Positions 16,655 through 25,186 of a stretch of DNA of 64,000 nt are shown here, piece by piece. The notes beneath the pieces were generated by a model, which worked only from the letters and a program-made list of their open reading frames with translations, made no database searches and was not told the origin of the DNA. A program made the translations under genes and the position numbers. This stretch comes from Ancylomarina sp. 16SWW S1-10-2 (lineage in GTDB: Bacteria > Bacteroidota > Bacteroidia > Bacteroidales > Marinifilaceae). The stretch spans positions 186,001-250,000 of the forward strand of contig NZ_SADB01000002.1 in NCBI RefSeq assembly GCF_009669305.1, in the 5' to 3' direction. Position 1 is the stretch's first letter. Each line of letters starts with the position of its first letter.

Positions 16655-19600
16655 ATGCATTATTTAATTAAACACATAAAATTCAAAAATATACTATGCT
16701 TTACACTTGCATTGATATGTTCTATTTCTTTATCTCTAGCACAAGAACAAGGTGCAATCCATGTTGTTAATTACAGTTATAAAGATTATCATGCAAACGA
16801 ACAAAACTGGGCTACGATTGAAGGTGATAATGGAATTTTATATTGTGCCAATAGTGATGGTGTTTTGGAATATGATGGATTTACCTGGAGACTTATAGAA
16901 CTCTCTAATAAGTCGGTTGTACGTTCATTTGCAAAAGACAGTAGCGGAAGGATTTATGTGGGAGGGAACAATGAATTCGGTTATCTTTCCGCAAATAATA
17001 AAGGTGAATTGACTTATGTTTCCTTATTGGATAAGATTTCAAAAGCTCCCAGCATATTTAGTAATATTTGGAATATTAAAGTACTTGATGATCATGTTTA
17101 TTTCAGTTCTTATAATTATATATTTATTTTAGAAAATAATTATATTAAGATAATTAAGGCTGTAGATTTTTTTGCGGGATGTTTTTCATATAATCATCAA
17201 ATGTATGTTCATTCTGGGCATGAGGGATTGAAAAAAATTCAGAACGATTCTCTTGTTGATATTCCATTTGGAGATTTTTTTAAGGATAAAGATATCTGGA
17301 GTTTTAAAGAAACGAAGGACCATAAAATACTTGGATTTGATAGTAAAAATAAGTTTTATACAATCGATCTCTCTATTAAAAATGTATCATCTGCGTCAGA
17401 TTTTATATATCAGTCCCATTTTGAAATAAGTAAGCAACTGGAAAATTTAGAAGTATATACTTTTACGATATTTAATGATGGGTCATTCGGCTTTGCAACC
17501 TTTTCGGGATTCTATCACTTTAGTGAAAGTGGAAAACTTATTCAAAATATAAATTCTAAATCTGGGTTATTAAGTGAGATTATTTGGAATATTTATCAAG
17601 ATAGCCTAGATGTTTTATGGCTTAGTACGGATAATGGAATTAGTAAAATAGATATTAATTCGCAACTTTATTATTGGGGTAAATCACAGGGTGTTAGTAG
17701 TTATCCAACTGATGTATTACGTATAAATAAAACCTTATTTGTTGCGTCTTTAAGTGGCTTGCAATATGTGAGAAATAATCAAGTTGTTAATTCCGAACTG
17801 GTTACTGATCAATGTGTGGCTTTTCTCAAGTTTAAGAATCCCGAAAATATACTTCGCCCTAAATATCTTATTAGTTTATATGATGAGGGTATTATTGAGC
17901 TTAACAAAAATAAAAGTACTAATCTGTTGCATATCAATGCATGGAAAATGCTGCAGTCTAAAAGAAAACCTTCTCTAGTGTATGTTGGAGCAGAGGATGG
18001 CTTACACATCTTGGAATTTAAGGATTCGAAATGGCATTCAGTTGGAAAAATTCCAGGGATTAATGCAGACATTCGAAACATTTTTGAGGATGATAATGGC
18101 GTTATTTGGTTGGGAAGTCTATTAAAAGGGATCTTTAAAATAGAACTTTCGAAAAATCTACTGAAGCCTTATAAAATAACACATCTCGGATTGAATAATA
18201 ATTTGCCATCCCTTAAAGAAAACATTCCATTCGATTTAAATGGGCAATTAGTTTTTGGAACGAGTAAAGGTTTATACCGTTTTTCTGAAAAACAAGACCG
18301 GTTTATCCCTGATTCACTATTAGGAATAGCGTATTGCAACGGGAGTAGAACAATAAACTCGTTAGGAGTCGATTCTGTAAGCCGTGTGTGGATAGGAGGG
18401 AAGGAAAATGGAAACGCATTTTTAAGTGTTGCTACACCCAATACTGAAGGTTTCTATACTGTTGTTAATGTCCCTTTTGCTGGGATTAATGATGCCGCAG
18501 TAAACTTGCTTTATGTTGAACCAGATAGTACAGTTTGGTTTGGGAGTCCTGAAGGATTGTACAAATTTAAGGGGGAAATTCCTCAAGGACCGGAATCATA
18601 TCCTTGTTATATAAGAAAGGTTCAACTTAAGAAAGATAGTGTAATTTATTTTGGCGAGAAGTCATTTACAGATGGTGATTTTAGACAAAACAAACCAATT
18701 ATTGATTATAACCTAAATCTTATCTCATTTCAATTTGCATCACCATTTTTCTTTAGCGAAGATTTGACTCAATATCAAACTTGGCTCGAAGGATTTGAAA
18801 ACGAGTGGTCAGTTTGGTCTAGGGATACAAAAATTGACTATTTAAATTTAACAGAAGGAGATTACAAATTTCATGTTCGCTCTAAAAATATTTATGGAAG
18901 AATTAGTGATGAGGATGTTTTTCAATTTACGATTCGTCCGCCATGGCAGCGAACAGGTTTTGCTTATACATTATATGGAATTTTAGCCATAGTTTTTGTA
19001 TGGCTAATAATACGAATAAACTCAGCACGACTAAAAAGACTTAATAGGCGACTAAAAGAAACTGTAGAAGATCGAACAGCTGATATATTACAACAAAAGA
19101 CAGAAATTCAAGAGCAAAAGGAGAAACTACAAGTCACGAATGATAAACTTGTAGAAACAAATGCAACTAAGGATAAGTTTTTTAGTATTATATCTCACGA
19201 TCTCAGAAGTCCATTTAATAGTATCTTGGGCTTTTCTGACTTATTAAATAATGAATATGATTCGTTTGACGATGCAGAGAAAATAGATATGATAAGAGAA
19301 CTAAATAAATCATCCAAACATGCTTATAATTTGTTGCTTAACTTGCTTACATGGGCTCGAGCACAAAGGGGCCGAATAGAAATTAATAAAGAACTGCTTA
19401 ACTTAAAGGATCTGGTTGAAACTAGTATTGCTCCCTATGTGATTAATGCTTATGGAAAAGATATTAAAATAGCAATTCATATTTCTTCAGAAACCATGAT
19501 TTCGATTGATAAAAATACCTCTATCACAATTATTGGCAATCTGGTAAATAATGCCATTAAGTTTACTCCTGAGGGGGGAACTATTACTATTAACTATTGC

Positions 19601-19840
19601 GAACAGGGAGATAATATTGAACTGCACATTATTGACACTGGTGTTGGTATGAGTTCAGAAGTTATTGGGAAATTATTCAAGATAGATGAGAATATATCAA
19701 CCCGAGGAACTAATAATGAAAAAGGTACAGGATTAGGACTTATACTTTGTAAAGAATTTATTAACAAAAATGGCGGGGAAATTTCAGTTAAAAGTGAAGT
19801 AGGAAAAGGGAGCCAATTTATCATCACTTTTCCTAAGTAA
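16655..19840 (+). CDS. Two-component regulator propeller-type sensor kinase (Reg_prop, Y_Y_Y, HisKA, HATPase)
   Basis: A 1061-residue protein. A signal peptide (about 1-29, ending SLSLAQ) precedes a periplasmic beta-propeller with repeats such as NVSS..DVLWLSTDNGISKID, GVIWLGSLLKGIFKIE and TVWFGSPEGLYKF (residues 45-660). The Y_Y_Y domain ends with GDYKFHVRSKNIYG. One membrane helix lies at about 773-792, followed by a coiled coil. HisKA has acceptor H848 in SIISHDLRSPFNSILGF. The ATPase domain has NAIKFTPEGG and GTGLGLILCKEF. Unlike classic hybrid two-component systems of polysaccharide loci, it lacks the receiver and AraC output domains, so a separate regulator is needed; none is adjacent. 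Confidence 0.9.
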   Translation: MHYLIKHIKFKNILCFTLALICSISLSLAQEQGAIHVVNYSYKDYHANEQNWATIEGDNGILYCANSDGVLEYDGFTWRLIELSNKSVVRSFAKDSSGRIYVGGNNEFGYLSANNKGELTYVSLLDKISKAPSIFSNIWNIKVLDDHVYFSSYNYIFILENNYIKIIKAVDFFAGCFSYNHQMYVHSGHEGLKKIQNDSLVDIPFGDFFKDKDIWSFKETKDHKILGFDSKNKFYTIDLSIKNVSSASDFIYQSHFEISKQLENLEVYTFTIFNDGSFGFATFSGFYHFSESGKLIQNINSKSGLLSEIIWNIYQDSLDVLWLSTDNGISKIDINSQLYYWGKSQGVSSYPTDVLRINKTLFVASLSGLQYVRNNQVVNSELVTDQCVAFLKFKNPENILRPKYLISLYDEGIIELNKNKSTNLLHINAWKMLQSKRKPSLVYVGAEDGLHILEFKDSKWHSVGKIPGINADIRNIFEDDNGVIWLGSLLKGIFKIELSKNLLKPYKITHLGLNNNLPSLKENIPFDLNGQLVFGTSKGLYRFSEKQDRFIPDSLLGIAYCNGSRTINSLGVDSVSRVWIGGKENGNAFLSVATPNTEGFYTVVNVPFAGINDAAVNLLYVEPDSTVWFGSPEGLYKFKGEIPQGPESYPCYIRKVQLKKDSVIYFGEKSFTDGDFRQNKPIIDYNLNLISFQFASPFFFSEDLTQYQTWLEGFENEWSVWSRDTKIDYLNLTEGDYKFHVRSKNIYGRISDEDVFQFTIRPPWQRTGFAYTLYGILAIVFVWLIIRINSARLKRLNRRLKETVEDRTADILQQKTEIQEQKEKLQVTNDKLVETNATKDKFFSIISHDLRSPFNSILGFSDLLNNEYDSFDDAEKIDMIRELNKSSKHAYNLLLNLLTWARAQRGRIEINKELLNLKDLVETSIAPYVINAYGKDIKIAIHISSETMISIDKNTSITIIGNLVNNAIKFTPEGGTITINYCEQGDNIELHIIDTGVGMSSEVIGKLFKIDENISTRGTNNEKGTGLGLILCKEFINKNGGEISVKSEVGKGSQFIITFPK

Positions 19841-20333
19841 AATAATATAAAATTAGCCTAATATTGAATTTAGATGGATATCAAAATGATATAATGTATG
19901 TGGACTATAGTTTTGATATTGTTGGATGTGTTTAATGATAGCCATGACGATTAATTCAAATTTTAGAGCGTTAAAATACCATAGACCACAGAAATAACAA
20001 TTTACCAATGGAAATCATGTTTTTGTTATAAGGGTATATAATTAGTGCTAAGCATCTCAAGCGAAAGCTAGTGATGTTTTTTTATTTACAAACGCCCACG
20101 TTTAGCTTCTGCAGTTAGTTATATACTTGGAAGTCATGGTCAAGGTTCTGATAAGATAACGGTACCCGCTCATTATGGAATTTGTATATTATGAGTAACA
20201 GGCACGGCTATTAATTATTTTGTTTCGTATCATCAAGAAAGCAATAATCCATAACAATAGTTTCTTAAATAGAAAAGCAAGACCGTTATTTCGCATTAGA
20301 AATCTGAATATTTGTAAAAATAATTAATAACAC
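19841..20333. other. Gene-free stretch upstream of the tetR gene
   Basis: About 490 bp with no reading frame of note. The base composition shifts around 20080-20240, where short G+C-richer islands (for example CGCCCACG) appear. This could be decayed coding DNA, but nothing was recognised. Confidence 0.45.
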
Positions 20334-20365
20334 TTGGAATAATCATTCCATTATTTATATATTTG
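20334..20365 (+). promoter_or_regulatory. Promoter of the tetR gene containing an operator
   Basis: TTG (20334-20336) and TATATTTG (20358-20365) match the -33 and -7 boxes with 21 bp between them. The palindrome TGGAATAATCATTCCA (20335-20350) fills most of the spacer. The -7 box ends only 4 bp before the GTG start, so the mRNA is probably leaderless. Confidence 0.6.
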
Positions 20366-20369
20366 TAGT

Positions 20370-20921
20370 GTGAATAAAAAAGACACCATATTATTATCAG
20401 CCCTTAAACTACTTACAGAAAAAGGAGTACATAATACACCTATGTCTGCTATTGCAAAAGCTGCAGGTACAGGAATGGGGACTATCTATAACTATTTTCC
20501 TAACAAAGAAATATTGATCAATGAGATTTATATAAATATAAAAGAAAATGAGAGATCTGTATTTCAAGCCTTTGATTCTACTCAACCTATAAAAACACAG
20601 TTTGAGGTTTATTATACTGAAATTATTGATTTCTACATCAATAATCCAATGTCTTTTAGTTTTATGGAGCAACTTCAAGCTTCTCCAATTATAACGGAAG
20701 ATAGTAAAATGGAGGGACTAAAGGCTGTAGATTCAGTGTTAAAACTTTTAGAGAAAGGTCAACAAGATAGAATCATTAAGGGGGTTGAAATAGACGAATT
20801 ACTCTTATTCATTGGTGGTGCAGTACTATCGTATTTGAGATGGTATTTTAATCAGACAGAAGTAAATAAGAAGTCCCTTTATAATCAAAAGCAAATGGTT
20901 TGGGACGCAATTAAAGAATAA
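20370..20921 (+). CDS. TetR/AcrR family transcriptional regulator
   Basis: A 183-residue repressor. The HTH is canonical: ALKLLTEKGVHNTPMSAIAKAAGTGMGTIYNYFPNKEILINEIY (residues 9-52). The C-terminal ligand domain is divergent, as usual. The start is GTG at 20370. A later ATG would delete the first HTH helices, so GTG is favoured despite the missing leader. The downstream SDR gene starts 54 bp after the stop. Related TGGA..TCCA palindromes lie in front of both genes, indicating autoregulation and control of the SDR gene. The inducer is unknown, perhaps a substrate of the SDR. Confidence 0.9.
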   Translation: MNKKDTILLSALKLLTEKGVHNTPMSAIAKAAGTGMGTIYNYFPNKEILINEIYINIKENERSVFQAFDSTQPIKTQFEVYYTEIIDFYINNPMSFSFMEQLQASPIITEDSKMEGLKAVDSVLKLLEKGQQDRIIKGVEIDELLLFIGGAVLSYLRWYFNQTEVNKKSLYNQKQMVWDAIKE

Positions 20922-20938
20922 AAAATTTACATCAATTA

Positions 20939-20958
20939 TGGAATGAACGTTCGCTCCA
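20939..20958. promoter_or_regulatory. Operator palindrome in front of the SDR gene
   Basis: TGGAATGAACGTTCGCTCCA is a 20-bp imperfect palindrome with a perfect GAACGTTC centre. It lies just upstream of a TTAATTTG -7-like box (20962-20969), where a bound TetR dimer would block polymerase. The outer TGGAAT/TCCA arms match the palindrome before tetR itself, though the spacing is 4 bp longer. Confidence 0.65.
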
Positions 20959-20974
20959 TTATTAATTTGTAATT

Positions 20975-21835
20975 ATGACTAAAAACGTATTAATTACCGG
21001 AACTTCAACAGGTGTAGGATTTGAAAGTGCAGTTCTATTTGCACAAAATGGTTACAAGGTTTATGCTACGATGCGAAATTTAAATAAAGCCGATGAACTG
21101 AAAAAGAGAATTGAAGAGGAAAATTTAAACATTGAATTGCTTCCTCTTGATGTAACGGATATTAAATCCATTCAAGCAGCAGTTAATTCGGTCGTTGAAA
21201 AAGATGGAAAGATAGATGTATTGATAAACAATGCAGGAGCTGGTTTTGCAAAAACAACTGAGCAGTCAACAGTAGAAGAGATTAAATGGGTAACCGAGGT
21301 CAATTATCATGGTGTGGTATATTGTACACAAGTGGTTTTACCATTTATGAGAAAGCAAAAATCCGGTCAGATTATTAACGTTACTTCTGTGGGTGGTTTA
21401 GTGGGCCAACCTTTTAATGAACTGTATTGCGGCGCTAAATTTGCTGTTGAAGGCTATATGGAAGCACTGGCAACTTATGTAAGTGATGCTTTCAATATAA
21501 AAATTTCGAATGTAGAGCCTGGTGGTATTATCACAGAATTTATGAATTCGGCAGTTGAAAAAACTATTACTGATGGACAATTAGCTAAAGGAGAATATCT
21601 TCCAATATTCAATAAATACTTAAGCAAGATTCAAAAACGTACAGATGAAAGTCGTGTGCCACTTCACCAAACCGGACTACAAGTAGCAGAGGTAATTCTT
21701 ACTGTAGCACAAAACGACAATCCTCCTTTGCGAGTGCGGACCTCAGATTGGGCTGAAAATTTGTGCAATTTAAAAACACAGGCAGATCCTGATGGGAAAA
21801 AAATAGTGAATCAAGTAAAGGAATATTTTTTATAA
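20975..21835 (+). CDS. SDR family oxidoreductase
   Basis: A 286-residue classical short-chain dehydrogenase/reductase. The cofactor motif is TGTSTGVG (residues 8-15), followed by NNAGAG, the catalytic serine in INVTSVGG, and the YxxxK motif Y-C-G-A-K. Substrate cannot be inferred. The ATG lies only 5 bp after the -7-like box, so the transcript may be nearly leaderless. It is probably co-transcribed with the next membrane-protein gene (23-bp gap) and repressed by the upstream TetR protein. Confidence 0.9.
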   Translation: MTKNVLITGTSTGVGFESAVLFAQNGYKVYATMRNLNKADELKKRIEEENLNIELLPLDVTDIKSIQAAVNSVVEKDGKIDVLINNAGAGFAKTTEQSTVEEIKWVTEVNYHGVVYCTQVVLPFMRKQKSGQIINVTSVGGLVGQPFNELYCGAKFAVEGYMEALATYVSDAFNIKISNVEPGGIITEFMNSAVEKTITDGQLAKGEYLPIFNKYLSKIQKRTDESRVPLHQTGLQVAEVILTVAQNDNPPLRVRTSDWAENLCNLKTQADPDGKKIVNQVKEYFL

Positions 21836-21858
21836 CAACAAGTAGCACTATAAGTAAT

Positions 21859-22341
21859 ATGGAAAATATATTAAATGAATTTTTAAAGAGTGAAAAATCA
21901 TTGTATCTATTTGCTGGAATTATCGGTGTCGTTTCTATGGTAGTTGGTTTGCTTTTTCTTCTGTTTTCAAATCATAAGAGTTTTGCGCTAACCATGTTAA
22001 TTATTGGTGTTTTGGAAATGGTGGTTATGTTTCCAAGCTATCATAACTATCAGAATAAAATTGATTCTAAAATTTCATTCTATGAAAATAACATAAATGA
22101 TTTTGAGGAACTCGAATCTGCAAATATCAAAAAGGAGCTAAATTCCTTCTTCTTGCTCATGCTCGTTTATAGTGTTTTGATAGTTGTCCTGACAGTAATA
22201 TTGTCAAGATTATCATACAACTCAATTCTTTTTGGAATATTTACAGCCTTAATTTTGCACCTTGCTTTTGCCATCACTATTGACAATTTTGGTGCAAGGT
22301 ATACTAAGAAGTATCTTACAGAATTAACAAAACTGGAATAA
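21859..22341 (+). CDS. Membrane protein, unknown function
   Basis: A 160-residue protein with four predicted membrane helices in two pairs: residues 16-36 and 43-60, then 95-115 and 120-142. A charged, coiled-coil-like stretch (YENNINDFEELESANIKKEL) separates the pairs. No family was recognised. It follows the SDR gene by 23 bp. A decayed copy of its C-terminal half lies 1.68 kb downstream. Confidence 0.6.
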   Translation: MENILNEFLKSEKSLYLFAGIIGVVSMVVGLLFLLFSNHKSFALTMLIIGVLEMVVMFPSYHNYQNKIDSKISFYENNINDFEELESANIKKELNSFFLLMLVYSVLIVVLTVILSRLSYNSILFGIFTALILHLAFAITIDNFGARYTKKYLTELTKLE

Positions 22342-22473
22342 TAACGTGGCATAACAACATAGATACTTGTTTAATAAAAATAAATCGTAATGGGAAATCA
22401 AAAAATCACTCAACTTCGAGGCGTATTTTAAAATAAACTAGGCAAATGTATTTGTCCATTTTAATATCTTTGC
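22114..22473 (+). repeat. Direct repeat, copy 1 (3' half of the membrane-protein gene plus a promoter)
   Basis: About 360 bp beginning GAATCTGCAAATATC and ending TTTTAATATCTTTGC. It matches 23793-24144 at roughly 93-95% by eye. The copy includes the last 75 codons of the gene at 21859, the following non-coding DNA, and the -7 box TATCTTTG (22465-22472) that serves the next gene. Confidence 0.9.
22465..22472 (+). promoter_or_regulatory. Candidate -7 box for the gene at 22504
   Basis: TATCTTTG matches TAnnTTTG and is 31 bp before the start codon. It is carried by the duplicated segment; no clear -33 TTG was seen. Confidence 0.45.
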
Positions 22474-22503
22474 AGACGAATAAAAAAATATGGTGTTCCA
22501 AAA

Positions 22504-23517
22504 ATGAACAAATCTAAATTAATCCGTTACCTATTTGGCTTAATCCTGATTGGCTTAATGGTAGGCGTTTCGGAATGGCTCGGTGAGAAAGAAATTATAT
22601 TTCCAGAAGTTGCAGCACTGATACTTGGCTTGTGGGTTATCGATAAGAAAGTTTGGACCATAAGCAGACCTCTGATTGTGATATTGATGACAGTGAGTGC
22701 TCTTTTTGGTGTTTTCCTTGTGGGCTATTCACCTTTCCCAATGCTAGCAAACATTGCTCTTTCATTTATCTTTACCTCTCTTTGTCTCTTTGTTACCCGT
22801 ACTAGCTTAATTCCGATCATCTCGGCTTCCATGTTGCCGGTACTGTTGAGTACACATTCGTGGGTTTATCCTCTCTCTGTTTTCTCAATGAGCCTTATAT
22901 TGGTTTGTGTACAGTGGGTTTTTGAGAAAAAAGGATTGCGTCAGTTTGTGAATATTAATTCAAACAAAAGTCCTTATCGGCATGGTTTAGGGCATTGGAT
23001 AAAATTGCTTGTGGGCATCCTATTCATAGCGGTAATTCCTGTGTACACAGGTAATATGTATTTTATTGTACCGCCACTTGTAGTTACTTTTGTAGAATTC
23101 AGTTCTTCGTCGGCAGGTTTTCGTAATCGTCCTGTTCAGATTTTCTTTGTACTAGTCGTTTCTGCAATCCTTGGGGCATTCTGTCAATGTATTTTGCATG
23201 AGGTGCTTGGCTTTTCGGAATTAAGTACGGTGTTGTTACTTTTTGCCTGTCTTTTTCTGTTTATCGAAGTCGTTGGTGAACCTTTTGCACCAGCATGTGC
23301 TATTGCCCTTGTTCCAATGATTATTCCACAACAGAATGTCCTTTTGTATCCTCTTCAGGTAGCTGGAGGTGCTGCGCTTTTCCTGTTTATGGCAATGGTG
23401 TTTTTCCTGAAATGTTACCGTTGGAAACGTGCACAGCTTTTGGTCTGTTTTGTGCCTAAATTTATGAGAAGTCGGATATCAAAACCTTCTAAACGAGTAG
23501 TCAGATTAAAAGCATAA
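22504..23517 (+). CDS. Multi-pass membrane protein, unknown function
   Basis: A 337-residue, very hydrophobic protein with about ten predicted helices and short loops, ending in a basic tail (RSRISKPSKRVVRLKA). Motifs such as GFRNRPVQIFFVLVVSAILGAFCQ and VGEPFAPACAIALVPMII faintly recall HPP-type membrane proteins, but I cannot assign it. Its codon use (more G+C in third positions) looks somewhat different from its neighbours. It sits between the two copies of a direct repeat, which suggests arrival by insertion or local duplication. Confidence 0.6.
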   Translation: MNKSKLIRYLFGLILIGLMVGVSEWLGEKEIIFPEVAALILGLWVIDKKVWTISRPLIVILMTVSALFGVFLVGYSPFPMLANIALSFIFTSLCLFVTRTSLIPIISASMLPVLLSTHSWVYPLSVFSMSLILVCVQWVFEKKGLRQFVNINSNKSPYRHGLGHWIKLLVGILFIAVIPVYTGNMYFIVPPLVVTFVEFSSSSAGFRNRPVQIFFVLVVSAILGAFCQCILHEVLGFSELSTVLLLFACLFLFIEVVGEPFAPACAIALVPMIIPQQNVLLYPLQVAGGAALFLFMAMVFFLKCYRWKRAQLLVCFVPKFMRSRISKPSKRVVRLKA

Positions 23518-23566
23518 GGCACGAACCACTTGCGAAGCCTAAGTCGATAAATTATTAACTAGGTAT

Positions 23567-23697
23567 AGGACATAGGATTTAATCCTCGACTTTTCTTCCA
23601 AAAAAATGCACAATGGTATAAAGACTGATAATGCCTACTGGGAATATAATCTAAGAATTTAAAACTCCATAGGCCGCTGGAATAAGACCAAAAATCG
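23567..23697 (-). pseudogene. Relic of the 3' end of an NhaC-type antiporter gene
   Basis: About 130 bp (from AATCCTCGAC through GGAATATAATCT to CCGCTGGAATAAGACCA) align, at roughly 80% by eye, with the 3' end of the intact antiporter gene at about 25178-25300 in the same orientation. The match stops within the C-terminal coding region and nothing upstream survives. It is a decayed paralogous fragment. Confidence 0.75.
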
Positions 23698-23792
23698 TTT
23701 TAATTGACGGAGAAAGTTTTAAAGTTTAAAAATATTCAGAACAATTATTTTAACTTGTCAAAACAACTGCAGAAAAGCATTTAAAGAAGATG

Positions 23793-24144
23793 AATCTGCA
23801 AATATCAAAAAGGAGTTAAATTCCTTCTTCTTGCTCGTTTATAGTGTTTTGATAGTTGTCCTGACAGTAATATTGTCAAGATTATCATACAACTCAATTC
23901 TTTTTGGAATATTTAAAGCCTTAATTTTACACCTTGCTTTTGCCATCACCATTTACAATTTTGGTGTAAAGTATACTAAGAAGTATCTTACAGAATTAAC
24001 AAAACTGGAATAATAACGGGGCATAACAACATATATACATGTTCAGTAAAATAAATCGTAATAGAAACACAAAAAATCACTCAACTTCAAGGTGTATTTT
24101 AAATTAAACTAAGCAAATGTATCTGTCCATTTTAATATCTTTGC
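23793..24144 (+). pseudogene. Decayed copy of the membrane-protein 3' half (direct repeat, copy 2)
   Basis: This copy of 22114-22473 has a 6-bp deletion and scattered substitutions. It encodes only the last two helices of the 160-residue protein (to the stop at 24011-24013) and has no start region. Its end supplies the -7 box TATCTTTG (24136-24143), 33 bp before the next gene, mirroring the arrangement at copy 1. Confidence 0.85.
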
Positions 24145-24176
24145 GTGATAACTAAATATAGATTAATAAAGAAAAA

Positions 24177-25139
24177 ATGAAAAACACCTTACCAAAACTA
24201 GCTTACGAGATTTTAAAGATTGCTAATCGTGAGTTACCTAGATCAGTTTTTTTGAAAGAGGTGTCGAATTTACTCATTGATACATTGATATTTTCAGAGC
24301 TGAAAATATTACAAAAAATTCCAAAGTCAGAATCGCAATATGAGTTAGTAAATTGCACAACCAATCTTTTTGATTATAATATTATAAATGGAGTTGAATT
24401 ATCGCAGCATTTAGGAAATGAGGGCTGTGCAAGTTTATGGAAATCAATATTAGAAGATAAATTTGACTCTTCATCAACTTATTTTTCAGAGAATGGATCT
24501 TTTTGGACAATCAATTTTAACAATATTTCCATTCCTTATCAGGTGCAACTAGATACAACAGCATCTCAAAATGAGGACGGGGAACAAAGTAATTATTCGT
24601 TATTAATCATACCCTTTATTTATAATTCTCAGAGAGTTGGATTAATACAAATTAAAAATTTGGATCCCAAACTATTTTCAAATTTAGGAACTAATCAGTT
24701 TGAAGATTTTGCGCAAACTCTTAGTGTTATATTGACTAATCAATACACCCAGGCTCTTTTACAAGAACGTGTAAAAGAACTTGCTCTAATGTATAAGATG
24801 TCAAATATTACAAAGCAAAAATCGATTTCATTTGAGAATATTATCCAAGACATTATTAAATTGATACCTCCAGCTTGGCAATACCCTGAGTTAACTAGAG
24901 CCAGAGTTTCTGTAAATGGTGTAAATTACTCAGATGGTCCCATAAACGAATGCGAACATAAATTAGTGTCCGATATTATTGTGAATAATAAAAAGTGTGG
25001 TTTCATAGAAGTTATATATACTGAAAAATGTCCTAATCTAGATGAAGGGCCTTTCTTTAACGAAGAAAGAAGGCTTTTGGATAATATTTCGGAGGAACTA
25101 TCGACCATAATTAGTGCTCAAAATAATATATTGATTTAA
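24177..25139 (+). CDS. Orphan GAF-type sensor protein without an output domain
   Basis: A 320-residue soluble protein. Residues about 20-200 look like a GAF domain (SLLIIPFIYNSQRVGLIQIKN near its end). A short coiled linker follows (LLQERVKELALMYKMSNI). The C-terminal 120 residues (ENIIQDIIKLIPPAWQYPEL, then a DEGPFFNEERRLLDNISEEL stretch) match the sensor module that usually precedes histidine-kinase or PEP-synthase-type domains. No kinase or other effector domain follows; the protein ends at ISAQNNILI. The promoter box at 24136 comes from the duplicated segment. Confidence 0.6.
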   Translation: MKNTLPKLAYEILKIANRELPRSVFLKEVSNLLIDTLIFSELKILQKIPKSESQYELVNCTTNLFDYNIINGVELSQHLGNEGCASLWKSILEDKFDSSSTYFSENGSFWTINFNNISIPYQVQLDTTASQNEDGEQSNYSLLIIPFIYNSQRVGLIQIKNLDPKLFSNLGTNQFEDFAQTLSVILTNQYTQALLQERVKELALMYKMSNITKQKSISFENIIQDIIKLIPPAWQYPELTRARVSVNGVNYSDGPINECEHKLVSDIIVNNKKCGFIEVIYTEKCPNLDEGPFFNEERRLLDNISEELSTIISAQNNILI

Positions 25140-25186
25140 TATTTCGATAAGGCCAATATGTAGCTCTGCTCAGGATAATGTATTAC

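Noticed and set aside
23831..24013. Intact 60-residue membrane protein gene
   Set aside because: It is the tail of a duplicated gene (copy of 22114-22341) without its own start region.
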